Assembly (NCBI GenBank): GCA_019637975.1
Contig: JAHBUR010000027.1
Coordinates: 1-53,992, forward strand
Direction: 5' to 3'
Source: Bacteroidota bacterium
Lineage (GTDB): Bacteria; Bacteroidota; Ignavibacteria; UBA10030; UBA6906
DNA: 53,992 nucleotides
Shown: positions 10,640 through 19,554 of the stretch, piece by piece
Layout: each line of letters opens with the position of its first letter
How positions within the stretch are numbered: the first letter of the stretch is position 1
Notes under the pieces: model-generated
Seen by the model: the letters and a program-made list of their open reading frames with translations, nothing else
Database searches by the model: none
Told to the model about the DNA's origin: nothing
Program-made: the position numbers and the translations under genes

Positions 10640-11853
10640 TCATACCTCAACGCATCAATCGGGCTCAGTTGAGCGGCTTTACGAGCCGGATAGTAGCCGA
10701 AGAAGATCCCGACAAATGCCGAGAAGAGAAATGCGAGGCCGACTGCATCAGGCGAGACAAAGATCGGCCAGCCGGCAAATTTCGAAATCAGATTCGAGCT
10801 TGCAAGACCGAGCCCGATACCGACAAGCCCGCCGGCAATACTCAACATCATTGCTTCGGTAAGAAATTGCTGGAGAATATCGCGTCGCCGGGCTCCGATG
10901 GACATGCGAATGCCGATTTCCCGCGTCCGTTCTGTTACGGAGACAAGCATGATATTCATGATGCCGATTCCGCCGACAATAAGAGATACCGACGCAATAC
11001 TTCCCAACAACATCGTCATAATGCTCGAGGTGGCGGTTGCCGCATTTGCAATTTCGGATTGATTGCGTATAGTGAAGTCGTCCTCGTCCCACGGTTGGAT
11101 TTTGTGACGGGCCCGCAGAAGGGTCGTAACCTCCTGTTGCGCCGTTGGAATCATTTCTTTTGACACAGCCGAGACGAGGATGCTGCTCACATGATCGATT
11201 CCCTGAATCTTCTTCTGCACGGTGGAGAATGGGGCAATCACAATATCATCCTGATCCTGCCCCCACGTGTTCTGGCCCTTCGGCATCAGCGTACCGGTGA
11301 CAATGAAAGGCATGTTGCCTATCCGGATAATCTGCCCGACCGCATCCTGGCCGGGGAACAGGTTCTGCACAACGGTTTGCCCCAACACACAGACCTTCGT
11401 TGCCCCGCGTTCGTCCTGCTCGGTAAAAAACTCACCGCTGGCAAGCTGCCAGTCACGAATTTGAAAGAATGCGGGCGAGCCTCCCTGAATGGATGAGCCC
11501 CAGTTCAGGTTGCCGGCAACCAACTGCCTGCCTGTTCTCGTATTCGGGCTGACAAGTGCGACTGACGGACATTGTTCGCGAATCGCCTCAACATCTCCCA
11601 GCGTAAGAGACGAACGCGTACCGGCACCGCCGCGAACTCCACCTTGCATTGAAGAGCCCGGAAAGATGATCAGCACGTTCGTTCCGAGACTGGCAATCTG
11701 CGACTCAACAGCCGATTGTGCTCCTTGCCCTACCGCAACCATGGAAATCACCGCGCCCACGCCAATGATGATCCCTAACATTGTCAGCAATGCGCGTGTT
11801 TTTTGCCGCAACAATGAATCGAGCGCGATGCGCAGTGTTTCAAGAAAATTCAT
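10636..11853 (-). CDS. MacB-like ABC transporter permease (FtsX family)
   Basis: Permease subunit of a MacAB/LolCDE-type transporter. The chosen start, ATG at 11853, gives 405 residues ([15 protein letters not shown]); the frame is open further upstream, but that part overlaps macA. One transmembrane helix near residues 20-42 is followed by a large periplasmic MacB_PCD domain and then three helices with the FtsX core ([43 protein letters not shown]). It has no ATPase domain, unlike E. coli MacB, and no ATPase gene adjoins it here, so an ATPase must come from elsewhere. It starts one base after the macA stop with GGAG upstream, and its stop overlaps uvrB. Confidence 0.92.
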   Translation of the reverse strand: MNFLETLRIALDSLLRQKTRALLTMLGIIIGVGAVISMVAVGQGAQSAVESQIASLGTNVLIIFPGSSMQGGVRGGAGTRSSLTLGDVEAIREQCPSVALVSPNTRTGRQLVAGNLNWGSSIQGGSPAFFQIRDWQLASGEFFTEQDERGATKVCVLGQTVVQNLFPGQDAVGQIIRIGNMPFIVTGTLMPKGQNTWGQDQDDIVIAPFSTVQKKIQGIDHVSSILVSAVSKEMIPTAQQEVTTLLRARHKIQPWDEDDFTIRNQSEIANAATATSSIMTMLLGSIASVSLIVGGIGIMNIMLVSVTERTREIGIRMSIGARRRDILQQFLTEAMMLSIAGGLVGIGLGLASSNLISKFAGWPIFVSPDAVGLAFLFSAFVGIFFGYYPARKAAQLSPIDALRYE

Positions 11854-11854
11854 A

Positions 11855-13126
11855 TCACATCCCTCTCCTGCGGCCACCGCCGGGCATGCTCGGCGCAAAG
11901 GGATTCTGTACGGATTGCGAAACTTCAGCAGAGGGATTGAACATTCCGATAATAATCTCATCCCCTTCGTTCAGTTCTGTGCGTGCAAGCTCGACGAAAC
12001 GTCCGTCTTGAAGCCCGGCACCGATCATGCGAGGTTGGGGGCTCCCTCCTTCCAACACCCAGACGACTGACCTTCCTGCCCCTCTGCTGCCGGGACCGCG
12101 CCTTCCCTCACGGCCGCCACTGCCTTCCTGCTGCCATCGTCCGGGCCGGGCCGTATCAGATTGGGCGTTCATTTGCGCCATTCGTCGTGCCCTCATGCTA
12201 TCCAACAGTTCTTCAGCGTTCGGGGGAGAAAACCGTGTTGCCTGAATCGGAGCACGCAACACGCTCTCCCGTGTCGCGACGACAATAGTCAGCGTTGCCG
12301 TCATGCCGGGCATAAGCTTGAGATCGGGGTTCTCGACATCTATAATCACGTTATAGGTGACAACATTCTGAGAGATGACAGGGGCGAGCCTGATTTCCCT
12401 GACCGTGCCGTGAAATTCATCCCTCGGATATGCATCTACACGAAACGTGACATCCAGTCCTTTCTTCACGTTGCCGATATCCGCTTCGTCTATGCTTGCC
12501 CGGACTTGCATTTTGCGGAGATCGTTTGCAATCTCAAACAATGTCGGTGCAGAAAGACTTGCTGCGACTGTTTGACCGACATCGACATTGCGGGAAATAA
12601 CAATGCCGCTGATCGGAGACCGGATTGTGGCGTACTTCAGATTGACGTCGGCGCCCTCGAGACCTGCATTGGCCTGTTCAAGGTTGGCGCGGGCCGATTC
12701 GAGATTCGTGATTGCGGCATCCATATCCGCTTGCGAGACGAGATTCTTGCCGAAGAGATCCTGAATACGATGATGGTCCCGCTCCGCCTGATTCAATGAG
12801 GCACGGGCTCGCGTGACGCCGGCCTTTGCCTGATTCATCGCTGCTTGAAGAAATGTGGGATCCAGTTGCGCCAGCAAATCGCCCCTCTTTACCTCTGAAT
12901 TGAAATCTGCATACAGTCTCGCGATCCGGCCGGAAACCTGCGAGCCAACCTGAACCGTCGTGTCGGCGTTGACTGTTCCCGTTGCGCTGATGGTCACAGT
13001 AACATCGCCCCTGTCGATTTTTGCGGTTCGATAGGTAATCTTATCTTTATCTCCGTTGGTCAACCACAGGAAACCGCCGCCGAGAAGAATGACGGCACCA
13101 ATAACAATCCACAACCACTTCTTCAT
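11855..13126 (-). CDS. MacA-like periplasmic adaptor (RND/HlyD family)
   Basis: Membrane fusion protein linking an inner-membrane ABC permease to an outer-membrane channel. An N-terminal membrane anchor (WLWIVIGAVILLGGGFLWL) leads to a biotinyl-lipoyl-like domain (ATGTVNADTTVQVGSQVSGRI), a coiled-coil hairpin (about residues 95-165), and beta-barrel and membrane-proximal domains. A Gly/Arg-rich linker near residues 330-350 (QEGSGGREGRRGPGSRG) is not typical of MacA. Two starts are possible. ATG at 13132 lies 3 bases from GAGG, while ATG at 13126 lies 9 bases from it, so I prefer 13126 (423 residues). It is directly followed by the MacB-like permease (1 base gap). The substrate is unknown. Confidence 0.92.
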   Translation of the reverse strand: MKKWLWIVIGAVILLGGGFLWLTNGDKDKITYRTAKIDRGDVTVTISATGTVNADTTVQVGSQVSGRIARLYADFNSEVKRGDLLAQLDPTFLQAAMNQAKAGVTRARASLNQAERDHHRIQDLFGKNLVSQADMDAAITNLESARANLEQANAGLEGADVNLKYATIRSPISGIVISRNVDVGQTVAASLSAPTLFEIANDLRKMQVRASIDEADIGNVKKGLDVTFRVDAYPRDEFHGTVREIRLAPVISQNVVTYNVIIDVENPDLKLMPGMTATLTIVVATRESVLRAPIQATRFSPPNAEELLDSMRARRMAQMNAQSDTARPGRWQQEGSGGREGRRGPGSRGAGRSVVWVLEGGSPQPRMIGAGLQDGRFVELARTELNEGDEIIIGMFNPSAEVSQSVQNPFAPSMPGGGRRRGM

Positions 13127-13222
13127 GTGCATACACCTCTTCTGATCATAATTATGAGTGGAATACCGTGCTAACGCTACGAATTGGACACCCTGCCGGA
13201 CATCGCGGTTTAAGCGGGGCTG

Positions 13223-13618
13223 TTATAGTTCATCAATACTTTTTCTTCCCGCAAACCCCTCAGGTATGGAATGCCAGAAGTGAATATCATCCTCGCCTAC
13301 TTTCCAACACAAGTAGACTTCCTCACCGTTCCCCCGGATATGCGGAAAATCGACGAGTCCGTCGTCGAGACCCTTCACAATAATTCCCCGTTCCTCCAGC
13401 CCCCGTACGATTTTGACAAGCGTCTCCAACTCAGGTGGAAAGTTTCCGTCACCGTTCGGCCCCATTCCGCCGAAGTACCGGTGACGATGTACATCCCATC
13501 CCTTTGCGTCAAGATTCTTTTTGAGCTCGACGATTTTCGATGCAAGAGCGTGAACGCTTGTCAACTCACGCCGGGCCTCATCGATTGTGAAATGCTTCTT
13601 ATGCAGCCTTTGCTCCAT
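13223..13618 (-). CDS. DUF2203 family protein
   Basis: A 131-residue protein matching the DUF2203 family, whose function is unknown. It begins with a short helix-forming segment (FTIDEARRELTSVHALASKIVELKK) and carries the family's conserved C-terminal block: GLVDFPHIRGNGEEVYLCWKVGEDDIHFWHSIPEGFAGR in three overlapping pieces of conserved residues (DFP..R, EVYLCW, FWH...GFAGR). It stands alone, with about 90 bases on each side. No signal peptide or membrane segment is seen, so it is presumably cytoplasmic. The start ATG at 13618 has only a weak ribosome site. I do not infer a role. Confidence 0.85.
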   Translation of the reverse strand: MEQRLHKKHFTIDEARRELTSVHALASKIVELKKNLDAKGWDVHRHRYFGGMGPNGDGNFPPELETLVKIVRGLEERGIIVKGLDDGLVDFPHIRGNGEEVYLCWKVGEDDIHFWHSIPEGFAGRKSIDEL

Positions 13619-13704
13619 GGCGTCCGGTACAATACAACGAATAGTCGGGTCTGTTTGTACAAAAAGGTAAGAATTTGAAGGTAGGATGTAAAGGGATCAG
13701 ACGG

Positions 13705-14025
13705 CTACGGAATTCGTACCTCGTCGACAACAAGCCCGGCATCACGACCTCTCATCACAATCAGCACAGTTCTCTGACGCGGCTTCTCGTTGTCTTCATC
13801 AACCACCGGCATTTGGTAGTAGCCCCAGATCCGTTCGCCGGAGGCTGCTGAAGAGTCGATCACACGCGGCGGGCCAAGCAACGCCAGCACGTCACGTTCT
13901 GTCTTTCCCTTCAGGCTTTGAAGATCATCGAAGCGATGCACAGGCTTCCGCTCTATACAGGCCATACACGATAGAGCAACGAATACCATCAAGAACACTG
14001 AAAACGCCCCTGCTCTCAAAGTCAT
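13705..14025 (-). CDS. Small lipoprotein with BamE/SmpA-like domain
   Basis: Predicted lipoprotein of 106 residues. The ATG at 14025 lies 2 bases after the stop of the peptidase gene and gives a leader, MTLRAGAFSVFLMVFVALSC, ending in two cysteines that could be lipidated, although neither lipobox is canonical. The mature part has the SmpA/OmlA pattern: a helix with LKGKTERDVLALLGPPR followed by a strand containing ERIWGYY. BamE-like domains often sit in outer-membrane assembly lipoproteins, but small stand-alone members are common and mostly uncharacterised. It is probably co-transcribed with the upstream DPP-IV-like peptidase. Confidence 0.75.
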   Translation of the reverse strand: MTLRAGAFSVFLMVFVALSCMACIERKPVHRFDDLQSLKGKTERDVLALLGPPRVIDSSAASGERIWGYYQMPVVDEDNEKPRQRTVLIVMRGRDAGLVVDEVRIP

Positions 14026-14027
14026 CG

Positions 14028-16217
14028 CTACAATTTTTCCAGAATGAAGTTGGTCATTTTTGTGAAGAGATGGCGCTGCGCCGCCGGATCCGAAATTCCG
14101 TGCGCTTGTCCGGGATAGAAGAACGTCTCGAACTGCTTGCCTTCCCGAATCAGGATTTCGTTGAACACAATAATGTGCTGCCAATGCACGTTATCGTCCG
14201 CTGTGCCGTGGACAATCAAAAGGTTACCTCTGAGTTGCGAAGCATATGTAATGGGCGCTGTTGCTCTGTAGCCTTCCGGATTTGCCTGTGGCGTGCCCAT
14301 ATAGCGTTCAGTCCAGATTGTATCGTAGAACTTGAAATCCGTTACCGCTGCCACCGCAATTCCCGCCTTGAAAACGCCCGCGCCGTATGTCATAGCCATC
14401 AATGTGTGATACCCTCCGCCGCTCCAACCCCAAATGCCGAGGCGTGACGCATCAATGTAGGAAAGCGAGCCGAGATATTTTGCGGCCTCAAGAATATCAC
14501 GCGTATTCGGCAGGCCGAGTTGCCGGTTCGTGCTTTGCCTGAAGGCCTTGCCGCGGGCATCTGTACCACGCGGATCAATGCTCACGATGATGTAGCCGTG
14601 CTGCGCAAGCAGTTGATACCAGAGAAAATTTCTTCCACCCCATCGATGTGTTACGGTTTGCGGACCGGCCCCGTACACAAACATCAGTACGGGGTACTTT
14701 TTCGATGCATCAAAATCTGCTGGCTTCAGCATATATCCATTCAAATCCAGACCGTCGTTCGTCTTGAATACGAAGAATGAATGCCGTGTCGTCGGAAGAT
14801 GCTTCCACGGAGAAAATGAGTTTGCGACGAGAGTCGCGATGCGACTTCCGTCGGCTTTCTTTACCCATACCTGTGAGGGCAGGGCTGTGTTGGAATACGT
14901 GTTTATGAAGACTTGCGCATCAGGCGAAAACAACACCGAGTGCCAGCCCGGTTCTTGCGTCAGACGTTTCAAGCCCGTCCCGTCAAGATGAATGCTGTAG
15001 AGATGCCGCTCGAGCGGTGATTCCTTTCCTGCAACAAAGTATATCACATTCCGATTCTCATCCACGCCGGAAAGTTCCGTGACATCCCACTGCCCTTGTG
15101 TAATCTGACGTTCAAGCGTTCCATTCAGGTTGTATAAATACAGATGGGTGTAACCATCCCTGCTCGACTTCCAGATAAAGCGTTTCGATTTTTTGAGAAA
15201 GCGGAGATCGTCGTGTTCAGTTTCAATCCATGCAGTATCTGCTTCGGTCAGAATTGTTTTGAGCGAGCCGTCGTTTGCATTCGCAAGCATCAGCTCCAAC
15301 GTATCCTGCGCCCGGTTCAGACGCTGAACGGCGAGAAGGTTCGCGTCGGTTGTCCACTTGATACGGGGAATGTAGATATTGGGATTGGAACCCAGATCAA
15401 GCCATCGGGTGGTGTTACCATCAAGAGTGATGATACCGATTTGCACAAGCGAATTCGGGTCGCCTGCCTTCGGATACTTCATTAAATCGAGCCTGGCGTG
15501 CGGACTTTCGGCAGTATATTCTACAAGCGGGAACGTCGGCACAGCCGTCTGATCGAGGCGCCAGAACGCAATACGCCTGCTGTCGGGCGACCATTGCCAT
15601 CCTTCAATGATGGAGAATTCCTCTTCGTACACCCAGTCGAATTTGCCGTTCAGTACATTGTCTGAACCGTCGAACGTCAGTTGGGTCTCCTTTCCCGACG
15701 ACACATCCAGAGCAAACAAATTGTTCGAGCGGACAAACCCGATCTTTTTCCCATCGGGAGAGAGCTTGATGATGGCTTTGTCGCCGGATGCATGCGAAAG
15801 AAGACGGAAAGATTTTGTTCTGAGATTGAAGATGCCGAAGTCGCCCCCAGTCTTGATTCTGCGGGCAGGAAGTGTGCTTGTTACCAGCACATGTTCGCCA
15901 TCGGCAGCCCACTCATACGAGCCGATTGTCATCGGTTTCCGGTCTCCGCCGGAAACAAGCCAAGCCTCATCCAGCACAAGCTCCCGCGCATTGTCCGAGA
16001 GATTGTAGGCAAACACTTGTTGGCGGTTCGTTGCGCTGTCTTTTCGAATGTAGGTGAATCGCTTTCCTCCCTCTATCCATTGGATCTTTCCCGGCGACGT
16101 GCTTGTCCCCTTCATCGCGGCGAACACTTCGTCTATTGACCAGCGATCCGGCGCTTCTTGAGAAAAGACTTCAAATGAGAAAATGACAAGCACAAAGAAG
16201 ATGGGTACTCGTCTCAT
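14028..16217 (-). CDS. S9 family peptidase, dipeptidyl peptidase IV type
   Basis: Exported serine peptidase of 729 residues. A signal peptide (MRRVPIFFVLVIFSFEVFSQ) is followed by an N-terminal beta-propeller and a C-terminal alpha/beta-hydrolase domain. Catalytic residues are Ser599 in GWSGGG, the aspartate near residue 675 in HGTADDNVH, and His706 in GQAHG. The propeller contains DWVYEEEF, the glutamate motif that binds the free N-terminus of substrates in DPP-IV. The expected reaction is release of X-Pro or X-Ala dipeptides from peptides in the periplasm. It is preceded by an MFSD1-like transporter gene (21 bases) and followed by a small lipoprotein gene, and lies in a region rich in peptide uptake and hydrolysis genes. 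Confidence 0.95.
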   Translation of the reverse strand: MRRVPIFFVLVIFSFEVFSQEAPDRWSIDEVFAAMKGTSTSPGKIQWIEGGKRFTYIRKDSATNRQQVFAYNLSDNARELVLDEAWLVSGGDRKPMTIGSYEWAADGEHVLVTSTLPARRIKTGGDFGIFNLRTKSFRLLSHASGDKAIIKLSPDGKKIGFVRSNNLFALDVSSGKETQLTFDGSDNVLNGKFDWVYEEEFSIIEGWQWSPDSRRIAFWRLDQTAVPTFPLVEYTAESPHARLDLMKYPKAGDPNSLVQIGIITLDGNTTRWLDLGSNPNIYIPRIKWTTDANLLAVQRLNRAQDTLELMLANANDGSLKTILTEADTAWIETEHDDLRFLKKSKRFIWKSSRDGYTHLYLYNLNGTLERQITQGQWDVTELSGVDENRNVIYFVAGKESPLERHLYSIHLDGTGLKRLTQEPGWHSVLFSPDAQVFINTYSNTALPSQVWVKKADGSRIATLVANSFSPWKHLPTTRHSFFVFKTNDGLDLNGYMLKPADFDASKKYPVLMFVYGAGPQTVTHRWGGRNFLWYQLLAQHGYIIVSIDPRGTDARGKAFRQSTNRQLGLPNTRDILEAAKYLGSLSYIDASRLGIWGWSGGGYHTLMAMTYGAGVFKAGIAVAAVTDFKFYDTIWTERYMGTPQANPEGYRATAPITYASQLRGNLLIVHGTADDNVHWQHIIVFNEILIREGKQFETFFYPGQAHGISDPAAQRHLFTKMTNFILEKL

Positions 16218-16238
16218 TCCTTCAGTCTCCTGCCGATT

Positions 16239-17576
16239 TTATTTGGACGACATCGTAATCGTTTCAAGCCCATGGGCATGGGGTCCGCGTTCTTGACGCC
16301 AGAGGAGGAATGAAAACACCAACCCGAACGCGGAAAGAGTTGTAAACACCCACATGCCGCCCGAGTATCCGCCGGGATTGTCAGGACCGGCGGCAAGGCG
16401 GTCGTTCAATTCACCGATCAACCACGGAATAGCCGCCATGCCTATTTGCTGGCAGAGCGTCATCATGGAATATGCAGAACCGAGGCGCCGCTCGTCCACG
16501 ATGTACGCCACCGAGGGCCACATGATTGCCGGAATCATCGAAAACGCTACGCCGAGTAGCGTCATCACAATCAGAAGTGTTAGGGGGATGGCTATGTTGC
16601 CGAACACGGGGAGAGCAAACTCGAGCATCGGGCCGGCCGGAGCATACGTGACAACAAGAAACAGCGGCAACAACACAAGCGAGCCCGCAAACATGAACAG
16701 CGAACGCTTCCCGACACGATCAACCAACAACCCGAACAGCGGTGTCGCAACCATCGCCGCAAGCGGCAAAAAACTGTTGAGAAAACCGCCGATCTCGCGC
16801 GAGGTACCGTGGGCTTCAATAAAATATTTGATGGCGAACGCCCGGAATGGAAAGATGGTTGAATAGAACACTACGCACAATCCTACAATGTACCAGTATG
16901 ACGGACTGAACCTATAGAGACTTCTGAATTCCAACTTTTCCGTCTCACCTTGTTCGCCGAGCGCATACAGCCTTTCGGCCCGTTTCTCAAGAATGTAATA
17001 GAGAATCCCGCCAACAACACAGGCACTCGTTATGATGGTTGAGAGCCAGAGCGGATCCTGCCAATTTGTGTACCACGGCCGCGCCCAAGCGGTTGACCAA
17101 TCGGCGCTGACCGAGCCGAGGCGGGCAATCATCAGGTTTATTCCGAATGCAAAGCTGAGTTCCTTCCCTTTGAACCATTTCGCCAGCGCCGTTGTGACAG
17201 CAACAATCAGAGGCTCTGCCCCTATGCCTAACATGAATCGCCCGGTCAACATCAGCCACAACTCAGGTGATGCCGCCGTTACCGCCGCTGCGGCAAGACA
17301 AATAACTCCGAAGACAAGAACGGAGATCTTCGTGCCAAACCTGTCAATGATGTATCCGCCGACCAGCAACACAATCACCGCCGCGATACTGTACACCGTG
17401 TACAGCAACCCTAAATCACTATCCGAGTAGCCAAGCTGCTCTTTCAGCAGATCGAAAATGGGGCCTATCGAATCGTAGGCGTAATAGTTTCCAAACATCG
17501 AAAGGCTGATGAACACCAGTACCAGCCAGCGAAAACCTTTGCTTGGTTGGGGTTTGATAAAAGCGGCATCCGACAT
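16239..17576 (-). CDS. MFS transporter, MFSD1-like
   Basis: A 12-helix major facilitator of 445 residues. The N-terminal part resembles animal MFSD1-type proteins: GNYYAYDSIGPIFDLLKEQLGYSD, then GLLYTVYSIAAVIVLLVGG and the loop GGYIIDRFGTK, with FPFRAFAIKYF and PLFGLLVDRVGKRS in the second half. Animal MFSD1 is reported as a lysosomal dipeptide transporter, so a role in dipeptide movement would fit the neighbouring DPP-IV-like peptidase 21 bases downstream; this is inference. Other MFS substrates cannot be excluded. The ATG at 17576 has no strong ribosome site. Confidence 0.85.
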   Translation of the reverse strand: MSDAAFIKPQPSKGFRWLVLVFISLSMFGNYYAYDSIGPIFDLLKEQLGYSDSDLGLLYTVYSIAAVIVLLVGGYIIDRFGTKISVLVFGVICLAAAAVTAASPELWLMLTGRFMLGIGAEPLIVAVTTALAKWFKGKELSFAFGINLMIARLGSVSADWSTAWARPWYTNWQDPLWLSTIITSACVVGGILYYILEKRAERLYALGEQGETEKLEFRSLYRFSPSYWYIVGLCVVFYSTIFPFRAFAIKYFIEAHGTSREIGGFLNSFLPLAAMVATPLFGLLVDRVGKRSLFMFAGSLVLLPLFLVVTYAPAGPMLEFALPVFGNIAIPLTLLIVMTLLGVAFSMIPAIMWPSVAYIVDERRLGSAYSMMTLCQQIGMAAIPWLIGELNDRLAAGPDNPGGYSGGMWVFTTLSAFGLVFSFLLWRQERGPHAHGLETITMSSK

Positions 17577-17607
17577 AGTGTGGTTGGAATTGTGTTAGAG
17601 AAATGAA

Positions 17608-17637
17608 AAGGGCGTCAGACGCTTGCTTGACGCCCTT
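17608..17637 (-). terminator. Intrinsic terminator after pepD
   Basis: Perfect 10 bp stem AAGGGCGTCA / TGACGCCCTT with a 10-base loop, followed on the minus strand by TTTTCATTT. It ends the transcript of the broken pepD gene and isolates the MFS-peptidase unit. Confidence 0.85.
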
Positions 17638-17662
17638 GCATACATAGGAGAATTGATATCCC

Positions 17663-18151
17663 TTAATTTACATTTTTGAGAATCGCAAGCAAGAAGTTCC
17701 AGTACTTCTCAACCGTATCAATATAGATCTTCTCGTCCGGCGAATGAACTCCCTCAAGAGTCGGGCCGAACGAAATCATATCCATCTCGCCCATCTTCTC
17801 GCCGATAATGCCGCATTCGAGGCCGGCATGAATCGCCTTTACTTCGGCATCTTTGCCGTAGAGCGACTTGTACGTCGAGCGGGCGGTTTTGAGAATCTCG
17901 GAATCAAGATTCGGCTTCCATCCGGGGTATCCGTCGCCGTGAGACACTTTGGCGCCGCCGAGTTCGAAGATACTGGAAACCGAATGAACAATCTCCACAA
18001 TCTCTGATGCCACGGAACTGCGCTGGCTCGTCACCATCTTGATAGCCTTCTTCTCCGTCTTGATGACTGCAACATTCGTCGAGGTTTCGACAAGGCCCGG
18101 AATATCAGCGCTCATTTTCATGACACCATGCGGAAGGGCGGACACCGTCAT
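17663..18151 (-). pseudogene. pepD: pepD, C-terminal fragment (aminoacyl-histidine dipeptidase, M20)
   Basis: Open frame of 162 residues matching the last third of PepD: ALPHGVMKMSADIPGLVETSTNVAVIKTE, then GYPGWKPNLDSEIL, IHAGLECGIIGEKMGEMDMISFGP and HSPDEKIYIDTVEKYW. These carry the last conserved metal-site glutamate (HAGLECG) and histidine (HSPDE). The ATG at 18151 is internal to the family alignment and is not a natural start. Upstream in the same frame the homology continues (KVIKKY, then KRKILM) but is interrupted by a TAA at 18170-18172. The N-terminal two thirds are the fragment at 18201-19124. See that entry for the joint reading. Confidence 0.88.
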
Positions 18152-18200
18152 GAGGATTTTCCTTTTCTTTTAGTACTTCTTGATCACCTTCCCCTTCTCT

Positions 18201-19124
18201 TCACTTTCGTTTCTTCCATCGTAACAAATTCAAGTCAGGATCGACGGTGGACAGTTCATTCTTTGCGGCCATATTGAATCGCATCACCGCCTCCATCGCG
18301 GGCTTCCAGTTCTTCTTCGGAACAAACACCAGGGCCTCCGCTTCCCGCGGAATTGCGTTGTGCTTGTTGCCGCCGTCAACGGAAGATATACGAACTCCGA
18401 ACGGCTCAAGCGCAACCAACACCCGGTTGAGGATCTTGACGGCATTGCCGCGACCCTTGTCAATTTCGAGTCCCGAATGCCCCCCTTTCAATCCGCCGAC
18501 ACGAACATGGGCAGCGATTGTTTGCGCAGGGGCTTTATCAAAATCGGCTTTCCAGGTTGCGTTCGAATCCTTGCCGCCTGAGCAACCGACGTAAATTGAA
18601 CCCTCTTCTTCCGAATCGAGGTTCATCAGCGTTTTGCTTTCGAGAAAGCCGGGCTGCAGATTGCTTGCGCCTGTGAGGCCGGTTTCTTCATCAACGGTGA
18701 AGAGAAACTCGAGCGGGCCGTGTTCAAGCGACTTGTCTTCCATGATAGCGAGATTTGTCGCAACGGCAATGCCGTTATCCGCGCCGAGCGTTGTTCCGTT
18801 GGCCATCAACACATTCCCTTTGCGAACCAATTCAATCGGGTCCTTATAGAAATCATGTACCTTGTCCTTATTCGCCTCCGCGACCATGTCGAGATGTCCC
18901 TGCAGGCAAATCATCCGGACGTTTTCACGGCCGGGCGATGCAGGTTTCTTCACTACGACATTACCGAACTTGTCCGTTTTGGCTTGTAGTCCGAGTTTTT
19001 TCGCTGTTTCAACCACGTACTTTGTCATCGCCTCTTCGTGTTTTGAAGGGCGAGGGATTGCAGAGATAGCTGCAAAATACTTCCACACTAATTCAGGTTT
19101 CAGTCCTTCAATTGCTGTTGACAC
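18201..19124 (-). pseudogene. pepD: pepD, N-terminal fragment (aminoacyl-histidine dipeptidase, M20)
   Basis: The 307-residue frame begins with GTG at 19124 after GGGAGG at good spacing. It matches PepD from ELVWKYFAAISAIPRPSKHEE through the metal motifs LQGHLDMV, LGADNGIAVA, TVDEETGLTGA and NLDSEEEG to the lid domain (GGHSGLEIDKGRGNA, HNAIPREA). PepD hydrolyses dipeptides such as Xaa-His in the cytoplasm and is normally about 485 residues. Here the frame leaves homology after DPDLNL and stops. A frame change near 18220-18226 restores METETKV-like residues (MEETKVKR), and a second change near 18191-18200 joins the C-terminal frame, which also holds a TAA. Either the gene is decayed or the consensus is wrong in this purine-rich patch. 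The rest is well conserved, which favours recent loss or sequence error. Confidence 0.88.
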
Positions 19125-19145
19125 TGTTGCCTCCCTTATGTTGTT

Positions 19146-19493
19146 TCATGATTCTAGTAGCAGATACTTATTCCGTTCCAACTTTGCGACGAAGGTGCCA
19201 ACCCGCTCATACATCGGTTCAAGCGGCTGCCCGAACTTCGCAGACATTTCCTTCCCGATGGATTCGACGGACGTCTGGCCATCACATTTGTTCCACACAA
19301 AACTCCCCAGCTCGTCTAACTTCAGCTTGATATTCGGTTTTGCGAGCATCGGAACAAACCACTTCACCAGCAACGGATGCTTGAATTTCGGGATAAGCAG
19401 TACAACGGTATTGTCTTCTTTCGTCTCCCATTCGAGATTCCTCTTCGGCTTGATAGAAAGAAGATCACGTGATGTCTCGTTCGGTTTGTTCAT
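19146..19493 (-). CDS. PqqD-like protein
   Basis: A 115-residue protein resembling the PqqD family, which are winged-helix-like peptide chaperones for radical SAM enzymes. The diagnostic segment is LDELGSFVWNKCDGQTSVESIGKEMSAKFG near residues 60-90, where a strand leads into a helix with W and DG residues. An unusual N-terminal half (about 55 residues, with WETKEDNTVVLLIPKFKHPLLVKWFVPML) precedes it. No radical SAM enzyme or other pqq gene is visible in the window, so PQQ synthesis is not implied. It lies 21 bases before pepD and 61 bases after the OPT transporter gene. Confidence 0.8.
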   Translation of the reverse strand: MNKPNETSRDLLSIKPKRNLEWETKEDNTVVLLIPKFKHPLLVKWFVPMLAKPNIKLKLDELGSFVWNKCDGQTSVESIGKEMSAKFGQPLEPMYERVGTFVAKLERNKYLLLES

Positions 19494-19516
19494 GCAATAC
19501 TACGCTGTTGAAACAC

Positions 19517-19540
19517 GGGGGACACGGCGAGCCGTGCCCC
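19517..19540. repeat. GC-rich hairpin between OPT and PqqD-like genes
   Basis: CACGGC (19523-19528) and GCCGTG (19531-19536) pair across a 2-base loop and extend into GGGG/CCCC arms with one bulged base. No T-run follows on the minus strand, so it is more likely a REP-like palindrome or an mRNA-stabilising hairpin than a simple terminator. Confidence 0.6.
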
Positions 19541-19554
19541 TCCGATTACTGTGT

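Noticed and set aside
13705..14184. Longer 159-codon form of the small lipoprotein gene
   Set aside because: The extra N-terminal part overlaps the DPP-IV-like peptidase catalytic domain; ATG at 14025 gives a proper leader peptide.
19146..19493. PQQ cofactor biosynthesis
   Set aside because: Only a PqqD-like domain is present; no pqqA, pqqC or radical SAM pqqE is visible.
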